Positions 24,713 to 34,641 of a stretch of DNA of 35,429 bases are shown here, piece by piece. The position numbers and the translations under genes are program-made. Under the pieces are notes generated by a model. The model saw nothing but the letters and a program-made list of their open reading frames with translations. It did not search any database and had not been told where the DNA came from. This DNA comes from Mogibacterium sp. (GTDB taxonomy: Bacteria; Bacillota; Clostridia; Peptostreptococcales; Anaerovoracaceae), in assembly GCA_024403055.1 (NCBI GenBank), contig JAKSSO010000008.1, positions 1-35,429 of the forward strand, in the 5' to 3' direction. Numbering within the stretch: position 1 is the first letter of the stretch; each line of letters opens with the position of its first letter.

Positions 24713-26700
24713 TGGCAATAGTAAAAATGAACAAACTATCTGTCATAGGTATGAATTCTGAGAAGGATGCCCTGATAAAGGCCCTGATGGATCTCGGAGT
24801 CGTGGAGATCAGTTCTTCAACGAACAAGCTCCAGGATGAGAACTGGGCCGAATTAGTCGAAAAAGACGGTGACGAAGAAAACGTTTCCTTATATGATAAG
24901 GAACTCGGAAGAGTAGAAAACGCACTCGCTGTTCTTGAAAAGCACGGCGGCATCAAGAAGCCTCTCTTTATCTCAAGAAAGCCGATGACTCGCAAAGAGT
25001 TCGACAGGCTTTCCGAAAAAGAGAAAGCATATGCTGAACAGACTCAGGAGATTCTGGAACTGAACGACAGGTTCAATACGGCAACGGTCGACAGTAACCA
25101 GGCAACCGCTCAGATCGCAGCGCTCGGTCCGTGGCTGGGCTATGATGCACCGCTGGAGATCACATCGACCGGCGAGACATGCATCAGGCTGGCTGAATTC
25201 CCGCCTGTGATCGATCTTAATGCCCTTGCAGAGTCTCTTGAAGAAGCAGGCTGCCCATGCCTGATCGATGAGATCAGCAGAGACAAGGTGATGTGTTATG
25301 CAAGTGTTGCATACTTCAAGGCAGATGAAGAAAAGGCTCTTGAGATACTCAAGAATTCCGGCTTCACCGCTCCGGGCATCATAGATACCGAGGGTACACC
25401 GGCGCGATGCAAAGAGAAATATGAGCAGCTGCTCATCGATCTTGCAGCAGAAAAAGAAGACATACTATCACAGATAAAAGAAAAGGCCTCTTATAAGGGG
25501 GACCTCGAGTTCTATCACGATTTGCTCACTATCAGGCGAGACGAATCAAAGATAAGAGGCAACATGCTTAATACAGAGAAGACATTCACTTTCGACGGAT
25601 GGTTCCCTGTAGCAACACTGGATCTGGTAAGAAAAGCACTCAAGAAGTTCACCTGTGTATATGAATACAGTGAGCCTACAGAGGAAGATGAGATCCCGGT
25701 AGTACTGAACGACAGAAGATTCTTCGAACCTATGCAGTTCATTACGGGACTTTACTCACTTCCTAACGCAAGAGAAGTGGATCCTACTGCAATCTTTACG
25801 ATGTTCTATATCGTATTCTTCGGAATGATGTTTGCCGATGTGGGATATGGAATCATCCTGTTTGCAGCAACACTGTTCGCAATCAGGCACTACAAGCTGT
25901 ATGAAGGTGCGACCTATCAGCTGATGAGAGTACTTAACTATTGCGGTATCAGTTCGGCATTGTTCGGAGTGCTCTTCGGATCTTATTTCGGAGACCTGAT
26001 AACGGTAATAGGCAAACAGTACTTCAATGCTGATATTACTATCAAGCCTCTATGGCTTAACCCGTCAGAGTCGTCAATGACACTCTTGGTTGTATCCTGT
26101 GCACTCGGTGTAGTTCATCTGTTCGTAGGTATGGGTATCAAGGCTTATGAGCAGATAAAAGCAGGAGATGTTCTCGGAGCCATAAACGATAACTTCGTAT
26201 GGTATGTTGTTGTTCTGGGCCTGGTATTGTGGCTCTTCGGTGCTAAGGTGGCACCTTGGGGTCCTGTAGTAGGAAAATGGATGACAATCGTGGGCTTTGC
26301 AGCGGCGATTATCGTTCCGATATTCATGAACACGGGCGGCGGGAAGGCTATCGGCCTATGGAATATCTACAGCAGCGTGACCGGAACTCTCTCGGGTATC
26401 CTCTCACACTCAAGACTTCTCGGTCTTGGTCTGGCATCGGCATCCATCGCACAGGTAGTAAACTTCCTTGCGTCACTTGTAGGTGGAGGACGCGGTGTAG
26501 TAGGAGTCATACTGTTCATAGTAGTAGAGCTGTTCGGACATGCCCTGAACTTTGCAATCAATGCGCTGGGTTCGTTCGTACACTCTGCAAGACTGCAGTA
26601 TGTTGAGTTCTTTGGAAGATTCTTTGAAGGCGGAGGAGAAGCATTCAAACCGTTCTGCAAGGATACAAAATATGTAAGAATTATTGAGGAGGGAAAATAA
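24712..26700 (+). CDS. ntpI: V-type ATPase subunit I (a subunit, ion channel)
   Basis: The protein has 662 residues, the usual length. The N-terminal half (about 1-330) is the soluble arm that binds the peripheral stalks. The C-terminal half (about 350-640) holds the membrane helices, starting with FTMFYIVFFGMMFADVGYGI, a hallmark of the family. The essential channel arginine is expected in FVHSARLQYVEFFGRFFEGGG-type sequence near residue 630, and it is present. The subunit forms the ion half-channels next to the rotor ring. The gene ends directly before the rotor subunit gene. Confidence 0.96.
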   Translation: MAIVKMNKLSVIGMNSEKDALIKALMDLGVVEISSSTNKLQDENWAELVEKDGDEENVSLYDKELGRVENALAVLEKHGGIKKPLFISRKPMTRKEFDRLSEKEKAYAEQTQEILELNDRFNTATVDSNQATAQIAALGPWLGYDAPLEITSTGETCIRLAEFPPVIDLNALAESLEEAGCPCLIDEISRDKVMCYASVAYFKADEEKALEILKNSGFTAPGIIDTEGTPARCKEKYEQLLIDLAAEKEDILSQIKEKASYKGDLEFYHDLLTIRRDESKIRGNMLNTEKTFTFDGWFPVATLDLVRKALKKFTCVYEYSEPTEEDEIPVVLNDRRFFEPMQFITGLYSLPNAREVDPTAIFTMFYIVFFGMMFADVGYGIILFAATLFAIRHYKLYEGATYQLMRVLNYCGISSALFGVLFGSYFGDLITVIGKQYFNADITIKPLWLNPSESSMTLLVVSCALGVVHLFVGMGIKAYEQIKAGDVLGAINDNFVWYVVVLGLVLWLFGAKVAPWGPVVGKWMTIVGFAAAIIVPIFMNTGGGKAIGLWNIYSSVTGTLSGILSHSRLLGLGLASASIAQVVNFLASLVGGGRGVVGVILFIVVELFGHALNFAINALGSFVHSARLQYVEFFGRFFEGGGEAFKPFCKDTKYVRIIEEGK

Positions 26701-27174
26701 ATGACTATTGGAGTAGCATTAGCTGTATTTGGCGCTGCTATAGCAGCATGTGCAGGCGTAGGCTCCGGACTCGGAGTAGGTATCGCCGGTGAGGCAGCAG
26801 ACGGTGTTATGGCAGGAGAAGGAACCAGCTTCGGTTCAACACTGGTACTGCAGGCACTTCCTGGAACACAGGGTATTTACGGAATGGTTATTGCAATCAT
26901 GATCATGACTAAGATCGGCGTTCTTGGTGGCGGAGCAATTGAAGTATCAGTTGCACAGGGTCTGGCTCTTCTGGGCGCAGGACTCCCTATCGGAATCGTA
27001 GGAATCTGGTCAGGTATTGCACAGGGTAAGGCAGCAGGCGCCGGAATCCAGCTGGTATCCAAGAAGGACGGTAAGCTGGGACAGGCTATTATCTACGCAG
27101 TAATGGTAGAGACATACGCTATCCTCGCATTCATTATCTCCTTCCTGCTTTACAACGGAATCACAGTTGGCTAG
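26701..27174 (+). CDS. ntpK: V-type ATPase subunit K (rotor proteolipid), sodium type
   Basis: The protein has 157 residues with four membrane helices in two hairpins, like E. hirae NtpK. The rotor ring carries ions across the membrane. In NtpK the sodium ion is held by Leu61, Thr64, Gln65, Gln110 and Glu139. The equivalents are all present: LPGTQGIYG gives Leu53, Thr56 and Gln57; GIAQGKAAGAGIQ gives Gln108; MVETYAILAF gives Glu137. The first hairpin lacks the acidic residue, as in NtpK, so each protomer carries one ion. This supports sodium rather than proton transport. GAGGGAAAA just upstream gives the ribosome site. Confidence 0.95.
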   Translation: MTIGVALAVFGAAIAACAGVGSGLGVGIAGEAADGVMAGEGTSFGSTLVLQALPGTQGIYGMVIAIMIMTKIGVLGGGAIEVSVAQGLALLGAGLPIGIVGIWSGIAQGKAAGAGIQLVSKKDGKLGQAIIYAVMVETYAILAFIISFLLYNGITVG

Positions 27175-27189
27175 AAAGGGGCATTGGAT

Positions 27190-27762
27190 ATGAGTATAGA
27201 GTCCATTACTAAGAGGATTGAGGACGAGGCCAAGGCTTATGCCGCACAGCGTAAAGACGAGGCTGAGAGCCAGAAAAAGGAAATCCTTGCGGACGCTCAG
27301 ACCAAAGCCGATAAAATAAAGGCAGACGCACAGGAACGCGCCGACAAGGAAAGTAAGCTTCTCGCTGAGAGAAGAGAATCCGTTGCCGGACTCGAGTCAA
27401 GAAAGATGGTACTCAGGGCTAAGCAGGAGGTTATTGCAGAGAGCTTTGAAAAGGCTCTGGACAGACTGCTTGAGCTCAAGGAAGAAGACTACATGAAATT
27501 CTTCGAGAACCAGATCGCGGCTTTTGAGAAAGAAGGCGGAGAGATACTCCTCAATGCAGAGGATAAGAAGAAAATCGGAGACAAGCTGGCAAAGCTGCTG
27601 AAGGGTGACCTCAAGCTGAGTGATGAAACTGCAGATATCAAAGGCGGATTCATTCTCAAGCAGGGAGACATCTCCATCAACTGCTCGCTGGAAAAGCTCC
27701 TCGATGACAAGAAGGAAGAGATGGTAGGCGAGATCGCTGCAAAGCTCTTCCCTGGAAAATAA
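27190..27762 (+). CDS. ntpE: V-type ATPase subunit E (peripheral stalk)
   Basis: The protein has 190 residues. I chose ATG 27190 (MSIESITKRIEDEAKAYAAQ) because GAAAGGGG is 8 bases upstream; the TTG at 27184 would be only 2 bases from it. The N-terminal 85 residues form a charged coiled coil that pairs with the first operon gene's product. The C-terminal part (about 90-190), with GGFILKQGDISINCSLEKLL, matches the globular head that binds the A3B3 ring. The position between K and C fits the standard order. Confidence 0.93.
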   Translation: MSIESITKRIEDEAKAYAAQRKDEAESQKKEILADAQTKADKIKADAQERADKESKLLAERRESVAGLESRKMVLRAKQEVIAESFEKALDRLLELKEEDYMKFFENQIAAFEKEGGEILLNAEDKKKIGDKLAKLLKGDLKLSDETADIKGGFILKQGDISINCSLEKLLDDKKEEMVGEIAAKLFPGK

Positions 27763-27794
27763 TCGGCGAAAGCACAGGAAAGGAGGAATTAATC

Positions 27795-28787
27795 ATGGCA
27801 AATTGCGTATTTGCAACAGCAATGATCAGAAGTCTTGAGAAGCGTCTCCTGACTACTGAGCAGTTCTACAATATGATTGATTCCGGAAGCATTGATGACA
27901 TTTGCAGAACAGTGCAGGAAGCCGGTTACGGCAGTGATGCCGAGCCATTCAGACCTGATACATACATGAGCATTCTTGCACAGAGAGAGAATAATCTCTT
28001 TGATGAGACACTCAAACTCGGCAAGGACTTCAAGGTTCTGGATGTACTGAATCTGGTCAATGACTATCACAATATCAAAGTTCTGCTCAAGGCAGAGGCT
28101 CTGGGTATAGACAGAAGCGACATTCTTCTTAATACCGGAACCATTCCTGCCGCAAGAATGGCAGAACTTGTAAGAGATCGTGACAGATCTCAGCTGACAG
28201 AGAACATGCTCAAGGCAGTTCTCGAAGCGAGCGACGCACAGGCAAGAACCAATGACCCGCAGTGGATAGATATCATCTGCGATAAATACTGGTTCGCTGA
28301 CATGGAGAGGGTTGCAGAGGAAAGCGGCAACAAATTCGTTCAGGGATATGTTAAAGCCAAGATCGATGCAAGCAATCTCAAGACATATGTCAGAGTAAGA
28401 ACAATGGGAGAGGCATGGCCGTTCTTCAGCGACATGTTCATCCCGGGCGGCACTATCGAGCCGACTACCTATCAGAGAGCTTACACAGAAGATCTGAACC
28501 AGTTTGGAGCACACTTCAAGGGCACTCTGATCTACGAAGCAGCTCTCGATGGAAGGATCGATCTTGAGAAGACCGGTAAATTCACACTGTTCGAGAAGCT
28601 CTGTGACGATGCTGTAATGCATTATGCCAAGGAAGGCAAGTATGTATCCTACGGTATCGAGGTAGTATTCGCTTACTTTGTGGCAAAGCAGGCTGAGATG
28701 ACCAATATCAGGATCATGATGGCAGGCAAGCTCGCAGGTACGGATCCGGAAGTTATCAAAGAAAGGATGAGGGAGACTTATGAATAA
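27795..28787 (+). CDS. ntpC: V-type ATPase subunit C (d-type central-stalk socket)
   Basis: The protein has 330 residues, usual for the family. The start ANCVFATAMIRSLEKRLLT and segments such as VLDVLNLVNDYHNIKVLLK and YVRVRTMGEAWPFF match subunit C, the funnel-shaped piece that connects the rotor ring to the central stalk (D and F). The AGGAGG ribosome site lies 9 bases before the ATG. It overlaps the subunit F gene by 8 bases. It is mostly helical, with no membrane segments. Confidence 0.95.
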   Translation: MANCVFATAMIRSLEKRLLTTEQFYNMIDSGSIDDICRTVQEAGYGSDAEPFRPDTYMSILAQRENNLFDETLKLGKDFKVLDVLNLVNDYHNIKVLLKAEALGIDRSDILLNTGTIPAARMAELVRDRDRSQLTENMLKAVLEASDAQARTNDPQWIDIICDKYWFADMERVAEESGNKFVQGYVKAKIDASNLKTYVRVRTMGEAWPFFSDMFIPGGTIEPTTYQRAYTEDLNQFGAHFKGTLIYEAALDGRIDLEKTGKFTLFEKLCDDAVMHYAKEGKYVSYGIEVVFAYFVAKQAEMTNIRIMMAGKLAGTDPEVIKERMRETYE

Positions 28788-29100
28788 GATCGGGATAATC
28801 GGCGATGCTGACAGTGTTCTCGGATTCAAAGCCTTCGGCCTGGATGCGTACGCATGCCTCAGCAAGGAAGAGGCGGCAGCGACACTGCACAGGATTGTCA
28901 AAGATGATTACGGAATTATCTTTATTACAGAAAGATATTTTAAAGAATTAGATGATGAAATCGCGAAATATGTTGACCTGAGGATACCGGCCATAGTAGC
29001 CATTCCGGGCAGCGATGGAAGTTACGGCATCGGCCTTTCTAATGTCAAGAGAGCAGTCGAAAAGGCAGTCGGAGCCGACATCTTATTTGGCGATGAATAG
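28780..29100 (+). CDS. ntpG: V-type ATPase subunit F (central stalk; NtpG in E. hirae)
   Basis: The protein has 106 residues, the usual length. MNKIGIIGDADSVLGFKAFG and GIIFITERYFKELDDEIAKY are hallmarks of the Rossmann-like subunit F, and the end IGLSNVKRAVEKAVGADIL gives the C-terminal helix. It binds subunit D in the rotating central stalk. The start overlaps the end of subunit C by 8 bases, with GAGGGAG upstream. E. hirae calls this protein NtpG; many annotations call it AtpF/NtpF. Confidence 0.95.
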   Translation: MNKIGIIGDADSVLGFKAFGLDAYACLSKEEAAATLHRIVKDDYGIIFITERYFKELDDEIAKYVDLRIPAIVAIPGSDGSYGIGLSNVKRAVEKAVGADILFGDE

Positions 29101-29112
29101 GAGGAGCAGAGC

Positions 29113-30894
29113 ATGATTCAAGGTAAAATCGTTAAGATAGCCGGACCTCTTGTAGTTGCATCAGGCATGGGCGACGCTGACATGTTCGATATCGCCAAGG
29201 TCGGTAATGCCGGCCTTATCGGTGAGATCATCGAGATGCGTGACGGTAATGCCTCAATACAGGTATACGAGGAAACAGCAGGCCTTCAGCCTGGTGAGCC
29301 GGTAGTGAGCACAGGAAAGCCTCTTTCAGTAGAGCTGGGACCTGGACTCATTGAGACTATATACGATGGTATTCAGAGACCGCTGAAAGCTCTTCTCGAG
29401 AAGTCCGGAGCAAACATCGCCAGAGGTGTAAGCGAACCGGCTCTTGACCACAGTAAGGTGTGGGACTTCGAAGTCATTGCCAGACAGGGTGATGACGTAG
29501 AAGCCGGAGATGTACTCGGAACAGTTCAGGAGACTGTCGCAGTTCAGCAGAAGATCATGGTGCCTTATGGTACTAACGGAAAGATCAAGTCGATCGTTAA
29601 GAGCGGCAAGTATACTATTGACGAAGTAATTGCAGTAATTACAGATGCCAAGGGTGTTGACCATGAGGTAAAGATGTATCAGGAGTGGCCTGTAAGACTC
29701 GAGAGACCTTACAAGGCAAAGCTGGCACCTAACGATCCGCTTATTACAGGACAGAGAGTAGTCGACACAATGTTCCCTATCGCAAAGGGCGGTGTCGCTG
29801 CTGTACCGGGACCTTTCGGTTCGGGCAAAACAGTTATTCAGCACCAGCTTGCAAAATGGGCTGATGCAGATATCGTAATTTACATCGGCTGCGGTGAGCG
29901 TGGCAACGAGATGACAGAAGTACTGATGGAGTTCCCTGAACTGCAGGACCCTAAGACAGGTGAATCTCTGATGAAGAGAACAGTACTCATCGCCAACACA
30001 TCCGACATGCCGGTAGCAGCACGTGAGGCTTCTGTTTATACAGGTATCACAATTGCAGAGTACTTCAGAGACATGGGTTACTCCGTAGCACTGATGGCAG
30101 ACTCAACTTCAAGATGGGCCGAGGCTCTTCGTGAGATGTCCGGACGTCTTGAGGAAATGCCTGGTGAAGAAGGATACCCTGCTTACCTGGCAACAAGACT
30201 TGCACAGTTCTATGAGAGAGCCGGCAAGGTCGTATGTCTCGGAAAGGACGAGAGAGTCGGAGCTCTGTCAGCTATCGGAGCCGTATCGCCTCCGGGTGGA
30301 GATATTTCAGAGCCTGTATCACAGGCAACTCTGCGTATCGTAAAGGTATACTGGGGACTCGATGCAGCACTCGCACACGCAAGACACTTCCCTGCTATCA
30401 ACTGGCTGAACAGCTACTCGCTGTATCAGGACAGACTGGATAAGTGGTTTGGCGAGAATATCGACAAGGACTTCCCTGCTAACAGACAGATGGCAATGAA
30501 CCTCCTGCAAGAGGAAGCAGAGCTGAACGAGATCGTACAGCTGGTCGGAGTTGACGGACTGTCCAAGGAAGACAGACTCAAACTCGAGGCTTGCAAGATG
30601 ATCCGTGAGGACTTCCTGCATCAGAACTCCTTCCATGAGGTAGATACATATTCATCGACCAACAAACAGTTCAAGCTTATGAAGCTGATCCTCGACTTCT
30701 ACAAGGGCGGACAGAGAGCACTCGAAGGCAATGTAAGCTTTGGTGCTGTAGCCAACGGAGAACTGAGAGAGGACATCGGTCGTTTCAAATATGTTGTTGA
30801 AGATGAAGTCGACGCACAGTTCAATAAGCTCGAAGAAAAGATCGATACAACATTCGATATGCTGATTAAGGAGGCAGGTGAGGCTGATGATTAA
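29113..30894 (+). CDS. ntpA: V-type ATPase catalytic subunit A
   Basis: The protein has 593 residues, close to the usual 590-600. It binds and splits ATP. The Walker A loop is GPFGSGKTV (near residue 235), followed by [15 protein letters not shown] with the catalytic glutamate. The extra non-homologous region of V-type A subunits lies between about 115 and 190. [20 protein letters not shown] and [17 protein letters not shown] are further signatures. AGGAGG precedes the start. Its end overlaps the B subunit start (ATG 30887) by 8 bases, which should help equal production of A and B. Confidence 0.98.
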   Translation: MIQGKIVKIAGPLVVASGMGDADMFDIAKVGNAGLIGEIIEMRDGNASIQVYEETAGLQPGEPVVSTGKPLSVELGPGLIETIYDGIQRPLKALLEKSGANIARGVSEPALDHSKVWDFEVIARQGDDVEAGDVLGTVQETVAVQQKIMVPYGTNGKIKSIVKSGKYTIDEVIAVITDAKGVDHEVKMYQEWPVRLERPYKAKLAPNDPLITGQRVVDTMFPIAKGGVAAVPGPFGSGKTVIQHQLAKWADADIVIYIGCGERGNEMTEVLMEFPELQDPKTGESLMKRTVLIANTSDMPVAAREASVYTGITIAEYFRDMGYSVALMADSTSRWAEALREMSGRLEEMPGEEGYPAYLATRLAQFYERAGKVVCLGKDERVGALSAIGAVSPPGGDISEPVSQATLRIVKVYWGLDAALAHARHFPAINWLNSYSLYQDRLDKWFGENIDKDFPANRQMAMNLLQEEAELNEIVQLVGVDGLSKEDRLKLEACKMIREDFLHQNSFHEVDTYSSTNKQFKLMKLILDFYKGGQRALEGNVSFGAVANGELREDIGRFKYVVEDEVDAQFNKLEEKIDTTFDMLIKEAGEADD

Positions 30895-32269
30895 AGAATA
30901 TAAGACAATATCAGAAGTAGCCGGCCCGCTGATGCTGGTCAAAGGCGTTGAAGGAGTAGGCTACGACGAGCTCGGAGAAATCGAGCTCTCCAATGGACAG
31001 ATCAGACACTGCAAGGTTCTGGAAATCAACGGAACTGACGTACTGGTACAGCTCTTCGAGGGTGCTATGGGAATGAATCTCAAGGATTCCAAGGTAAGAT
31101 TCCTCGGACACTCCAATGAGCTTGGTGTATCAATGGATATGCTGGGACGTATCTTCGACGGAATGGGTCGCCCAATAGACGGCGGAGCAGATATTATCCC
31201 TGAGAAGAAGATGGATATCAACGGCCTGGCTATGAATCCGGCTGCAAGAGAGTATCCGTCAGAGTTCATCCAGACAGGTGTATCCGGTATCGATGGACTG
31301 AATACGCTGGTAAGAGGTCAGAAGCTGCCTATCTTCTCCGGATCCGGACTTCCGCATGCCAACCTGGCTGCACAGATCGCAAGACAGGCTAAGGTAAGAG
31401 GTACAGACTCCAAGTTCGCTGTAGTATTCGCAGCAGTAGGTATCACTTATGAAGAGGCTGACTTCTTCATGACAGACTTCAAGGAAACAGGAGCTATCGA
31501 CAGAACAGTAATGTTCCTGAACCTGGCTAACGACCCTGCTGTAGAACGTATCGCAACTCCGCGTATGGCACTGACAGCAGCAGAGTATCTCGCATTTGAG
31601 AAGGAAATGCATGTACTGGTTATTATCACAGATATCACCAACTACTGCGAATCTCTCCGTGAGGTTTCCGCAGCTCGTAAAGAGGTACCGGGACGTCGTG
31701 GATATCCTGGTTATCTGTATACTGACCTTGCAACAATGTACGAGAGAGCAGGCAAGAAGAAGGGCATCGATGGTTCTATTACCATGATCCCTATCGTATC
31801 AATGCCTGAGGATGATATCACTCACCCTATCCCTGACCTGACAGGATATATCACAGAGGGACAGATCATTCTGTCCAGAGATCTGTATCGTAAGGGCATC
31901 ACACCGCCTATCGATGTACTGCCTTCACTGTCAAGACTTAAGGATAAAGGTATCGGTGAAGGAAAGACCCGTAAGGATCACGCTGATACAATGAACCAGC
32001 TCTTCGCTATTTACTCCAAGGGTAAAGAGTGCAAGGAACTGATGGCCATTCTTGGTGAAGCCGCTCTGTCAGATGTCGATAAACTTTATGCAAAGTTTGC
32101 CGACGAGTTCGAGAACAGATATGTTAACCAGGGCTACACGACCGACAGAACTATCGAGGAAACTCTCGAGATCGGCTGGTCGCTGCTGAGAACAATGCCT
32201 CGTGCAGAGCTCAAGCGTATTCATGATGAATACCTCGATGAGTGGTATGGCGCCAAGGAAGAAAAGTAG
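30887..32269 (+). CDS. ntpB: V-type ATPase subunit B (non-catalytic)
   Basis: The protein has 460 residues from ATG 30887 ([20 protein letters not shown]), near the usual 458. AAGGAGG at 30868-30874 is 12 bases upstream; the GTG at 30878 is too close to that site. The P-loop region reads [16 protein letters not shown], without a working Walker A, as expected for B. The segment [20 protein letters not shown] supplies the arginine finger side of the active site. It alternates with A in the A3B3 ring. Confidence 0.97.
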   Translation: MIKEYKTISEVAGPLMLVKGVEGVGYDELGEIELSNGQIRHCKVLEINGTDVLVQLFEGAMGMNLKDSKVRFLGHSNELGVSMDMLGRIFDGMGRPIDGGADIIPEKKMDINGLAMNPAAREYPSEFIQTGVSGIDGLNTLVRGQKLPIFSGSGLPHANLAAQIARQAKVRGTDSKFAVVFAAVGITYEEADFFMTDFKETGAIDRTVMFLNLANDPAVERIATPRMALTAAEYLAFEKEMHVLVIITDITNYCESLREVSAARKEVPGRRGYPGYLYTDLATMYERAGKKKGIDGSITMIPIVSMPEDDITHPIPDLTGYITEGQIILSRDLYRKGITPPIDVLPSLSRLKDKGIGEGKTRKDHADTMNQLFAIYSKGKECKELMAILGEAALSDVDKLYAKFADEFENRYVNQGYTTDRTIEETLEIGWSLLRTMPRAELKRIHDEYLDEWYGAKEEK

Positions 32270-32294
32270 TAAAGCTTAACGAAAGGAATAGAGT

Positions 32295-32987
32295 ATGGCA
32301 AGATTAAATGTTAATCCGACTCGTATGGTCCTTTCAAAGCTCAAGGGTCAGCTCAAGGTAGCTGTCAAGGGACACAAGCTCATGAAGGATAAGAGAGATG
32401 AGCTCATGAGAATTTTCCTTGAACAGGCCAAGGAGATCAAAGCCTTCCGAGAGGAGGTCGATCCGCAGCTGGAGGAGGTATATCAGAGCTTCGCTGTAGC
32501 AAGGGCGGTAGTATCGCCTGAGATGCTCGAGGAAGCACTGATGTTCCCTAAGACGAGCGTATCGCTTGTTGCGACTACTAAGAACGTAATGAGCGTTGAC
32601 GTACCGTCGTTTGACTATCAGCAGTCGTCAAATGAGACGGACAGTGTATATCCGTACGGCTTTGCGACTACTTCCGGCGCACTGGATCAGGCTATTGAAA
32701 AGCTGACTGCACTTTTCCCGAAGCTGATGAAGCTGGCAGAGATGGAAAAGGAAGCAATGCTACTGGCCGACGAGATCGAGAAAACAAGAAGACGTGTTAA
32801 TGCCCTCGAGTATGTTAAGATCCCGGCTTATCAGGAGACCATTAAATATATCAAGATGAAGCTCGCTGAAGACGAGCGTGGTAACCAGACCCGTCTGATG
32901 AAGGTCAAGGACATGATGCTGGAGGAAGAAAGACAGAAACAGAAGGCAAGAGACGCAGAAATACTGGCAGCGGCAAACGCGGGCTAG
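32295..32987 (+). CDS. ntpD: V-type ATPase subunit D (central shaft)
   Basis: The protein has 230 residues. MARLNVNPTRMVLSKLKGQL and GHKLMKDKRDELMRIF at the start, and EKTRRRVNALEYVKIPAY near residue 160, are signatures of subunit D. The two long antiparallel helices form the rotating shaft inside A3B3. The E. hirae operon continues with ntpH and ntpJ (a potassium transporter); here a terminator follows instead, so neither is present. The ribosome site is GAAAGGA. Confidence 0.96.
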   Translation: MARLNVNPTRMVLSKLKGQLKVAVKGHKLMKDKRDELMRIFLEQAKEIKAFREEVDPQLEEVYQSFAVARAVVSPEMLEEALMFPKTSVSLVATTKNVMSVDVPSFDYQQSSNETDSVYPYGFATTSGALDQAIEKLTALFPKLMKLAEMEKEAMLLADEIEKTRRRVNALEYVKIPAYQETIKYIKMKLAEDERGNQTRLMKVKDMMLEEERQKQKARDAEILAAANAG

Positions 32988-33004
32988 GTATGAAACAAAG
33001 ATTT

Positions 33005-33034
33005 ACGCTCCGCTTACGCGGAGCGTTTCCTTTA
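33005..33034 (+). terminator. Rho-independent terminator of the ATPase operon
   Basis: ACGCTCCGC pairs perfectly with GCGGAGCGT across a TTAC loop, followed by TTCCTTTATT. It lies 18 bases after the subunit D stop. Confidence 0.85.
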
Positions 33035-33056
33035 TTGAGAAATACGCACGATACAC

Positions 33057-33085
33057 TCGATATTGCTCCCGGTTTTTATTATAAT
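33057..33085 (+). promoter_or_regulatory. Sigma-A promoter for the phosphohexomutase gene
   Basis: TCGATA (33057-33062; four of six matches to TTGACA) and TATAAT (33080-33085) are 17 bases apart, just after the ATPase terminator. Confidence 0.65.
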
Positions 33086-33124
33086 TAAAGTGTCAGAAAT
33101 AAAAATTTGATCCAGGAGGATATG

Positions 33125-34621
33125 ATGACAGATATAAAGAAACTGCAGAACGGCAGCGATATAAGGGGAATTGCACTTGCGGGAATTGAGGGCGAGGAAG
33201 TCAATCTCAATGAGTTAAGAGCAGGAGCGATCGCTTCGGCATATGTTGAGTGGCTGGCTCACAAGGTCAACAAGAACCCTTTTGAACTGAAGATATGCAT
33301 AGGACATGATTCCAGACTAAGTGCGGATACCCTTATGCGTGGTCTCAAGAAGGGCATCTGCATCATGGGCTCACGTGTATGGGACGCAGGTCTCGCCAGC
33401 ACACCGGGAATGTTTATGGCTAATGTAATGCCGTTTTTCGATTTTGACGGTTCCATCATGGTAACTGCCAGCCACCTTCCGTGGAACAGAAACGGACTGA
33501 AATTTTTCACCGCACAGGGCGGGCTTGAGAAAGAAGATATAGAACTTATTCTTAAGAAAGCATCCAAGATCGCATTCGTAGGAGAATGGTACGAATCAGA
33601 AAACGCCAACATCATGGAGATGTACGCTGCGCAGCTGAGACAGATGATCGGAAGCGGACTTGCTGATATCGGCGGCAGACTCGATGGCATGCACATTGTA
33701 GTTGATGCAGGCAACGGCGCAGGCGGGTTTTTTGTAAAGAATGTTCTGGAACCACTCGGTGCAGACTGCAGCGGAAGCCAGTTCCTTGAACCGGACGGTC
33801 GTTTCCCTAACCATCAGCCTAATCCTGAGAACGCAGAGGCAATGGCTTCGATATGCAAGGCCGTAACTGATAATAATGCAGACCTCGGAATAATATTTGA
33901 TACAGATGTTGACAGAAGTGCAGCTGTCGGACCTGACGGCAAGCCTATCGCAAGAAATGAGATCGTTGCACTGGCTGCAGCACTCGGCGCTGACGACTAT
34001 CCGGGCGGAACAGTTGTTACTGACAGTGTCACATCGAACGAATTGCATGATTTTCTTGAGAACAAGCTTGGGCTCAAGCATTTCAGATACAGAAGAGGCT
34101 ACAGGAATGTCATCAACAAGGCAGCTGAGCTGAGCGAGCAGGGTGAGAAGGCATTTCTGGCTATAGAGACCTCAGGACATGCAGCATATTCGGACAATTA
34201 TTATCTGGACGACGGAGCATTCCTGGCAGTTCAGATCGTAGTTGCTGCAGCAAAACTCAAGAAAGAGGGCAAGACCATCAATGCACTGATCGACGGACTG
34301 AAGGCACCTCTTGAGTCCGAAGAAGTCAGGATAAGAATGACTTCGGAGGATTTCCTCGAGGTCGGCAGCAAAGTTCTTGAAGACATGGAAGTCTGGGTAA
34401 ATAAGATAGAGGGGCTGGAGCTTGAACTGCCTAATCATGAAGGCGTCAGAGCTAACTACGAGCTTGAAGGGGCGAAGGGCTGGTTCCTGCTCAGGAAATC
34501 ATTGCATGACCCGGTAATGCCTCTTAACATTGAATCAGATACAGAAGGCGGATCAGCAAGGGCCTATGAGCTTATAAAGACTTTCCTCGGAAAGTATGAA
34601 GGCCTTGAGCTTCCGCAGTAA
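33125..34621 (+). CDS. Phosphomannomutase/phosphoglucomutase family enzyme
   Basis: The enzyme moves a phosphate between C1 and C6 of a hexose. The protein has 498 residues from ATG 33125, chosen because AGGAGG is 5 bases upstream; TTG 33107 and ATG 33122 are in frame but worse placed. The phosphorylated serine is Ser116 in TASHLPWNRNG. The metal loop is DTDVDRSAAVG (near 258), where the family usually has DGDxDR. The sugar-binding loop is ETSGHAAYSDNYYLDDGA (near 348), and the C-terminal phosphate-binding region is LLRKSLHDPVMPL. The TASHLPWNRNG variant is typical of a PMM/PGM branch distinct from GlmM. It probably supplies sugar phosphates for cell-surface glycans. Confidence 0.93.
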   Translation: MTDIKKLQNGSDIRGIALAGIEGEEVNLNELRAGAIASAYVEWLAHKVNKNPFELKICIGHDSRLSADTLMRGLKKGICIMGSRVWDAGLASTPGMFMANVMPFFDFDGSIMVTASHLPWNRNGLKFFTAQGGLEKEDIELILKKASKIAFVGEWYESENANIMEMYAAQLRQMIGSGLADIGGRLDGMHIVVDAGNGAGGFFVKNVLEPLGADCSGSQFLEPDGRFPNHQPNPENAEAMASICKAVTDNNADLGIIFDTDVDRSAAVGPDGKPIARNEIVALAAALGADDYPGGTVVTDSVTSNELHDFLENKLGLKHFRYRRGYRNVINKAAELSEQGEKAFLAIETSGHAAYSDNYYLDDGAFLAVQIVVAAAKLKKEGKTINALIDGLKAPLESEEVRIRMTSEDFLEVGSKVLEDMEVWVNKIEGLELELPNHEGVRANYELEGAKGWFLLRKSLHDPVMPLNIESDTEGGSARAYELIKTFLGKYEGLELPQ

Positions 34622-34641
34622 TATCGCGAAAGGATGAAGTA

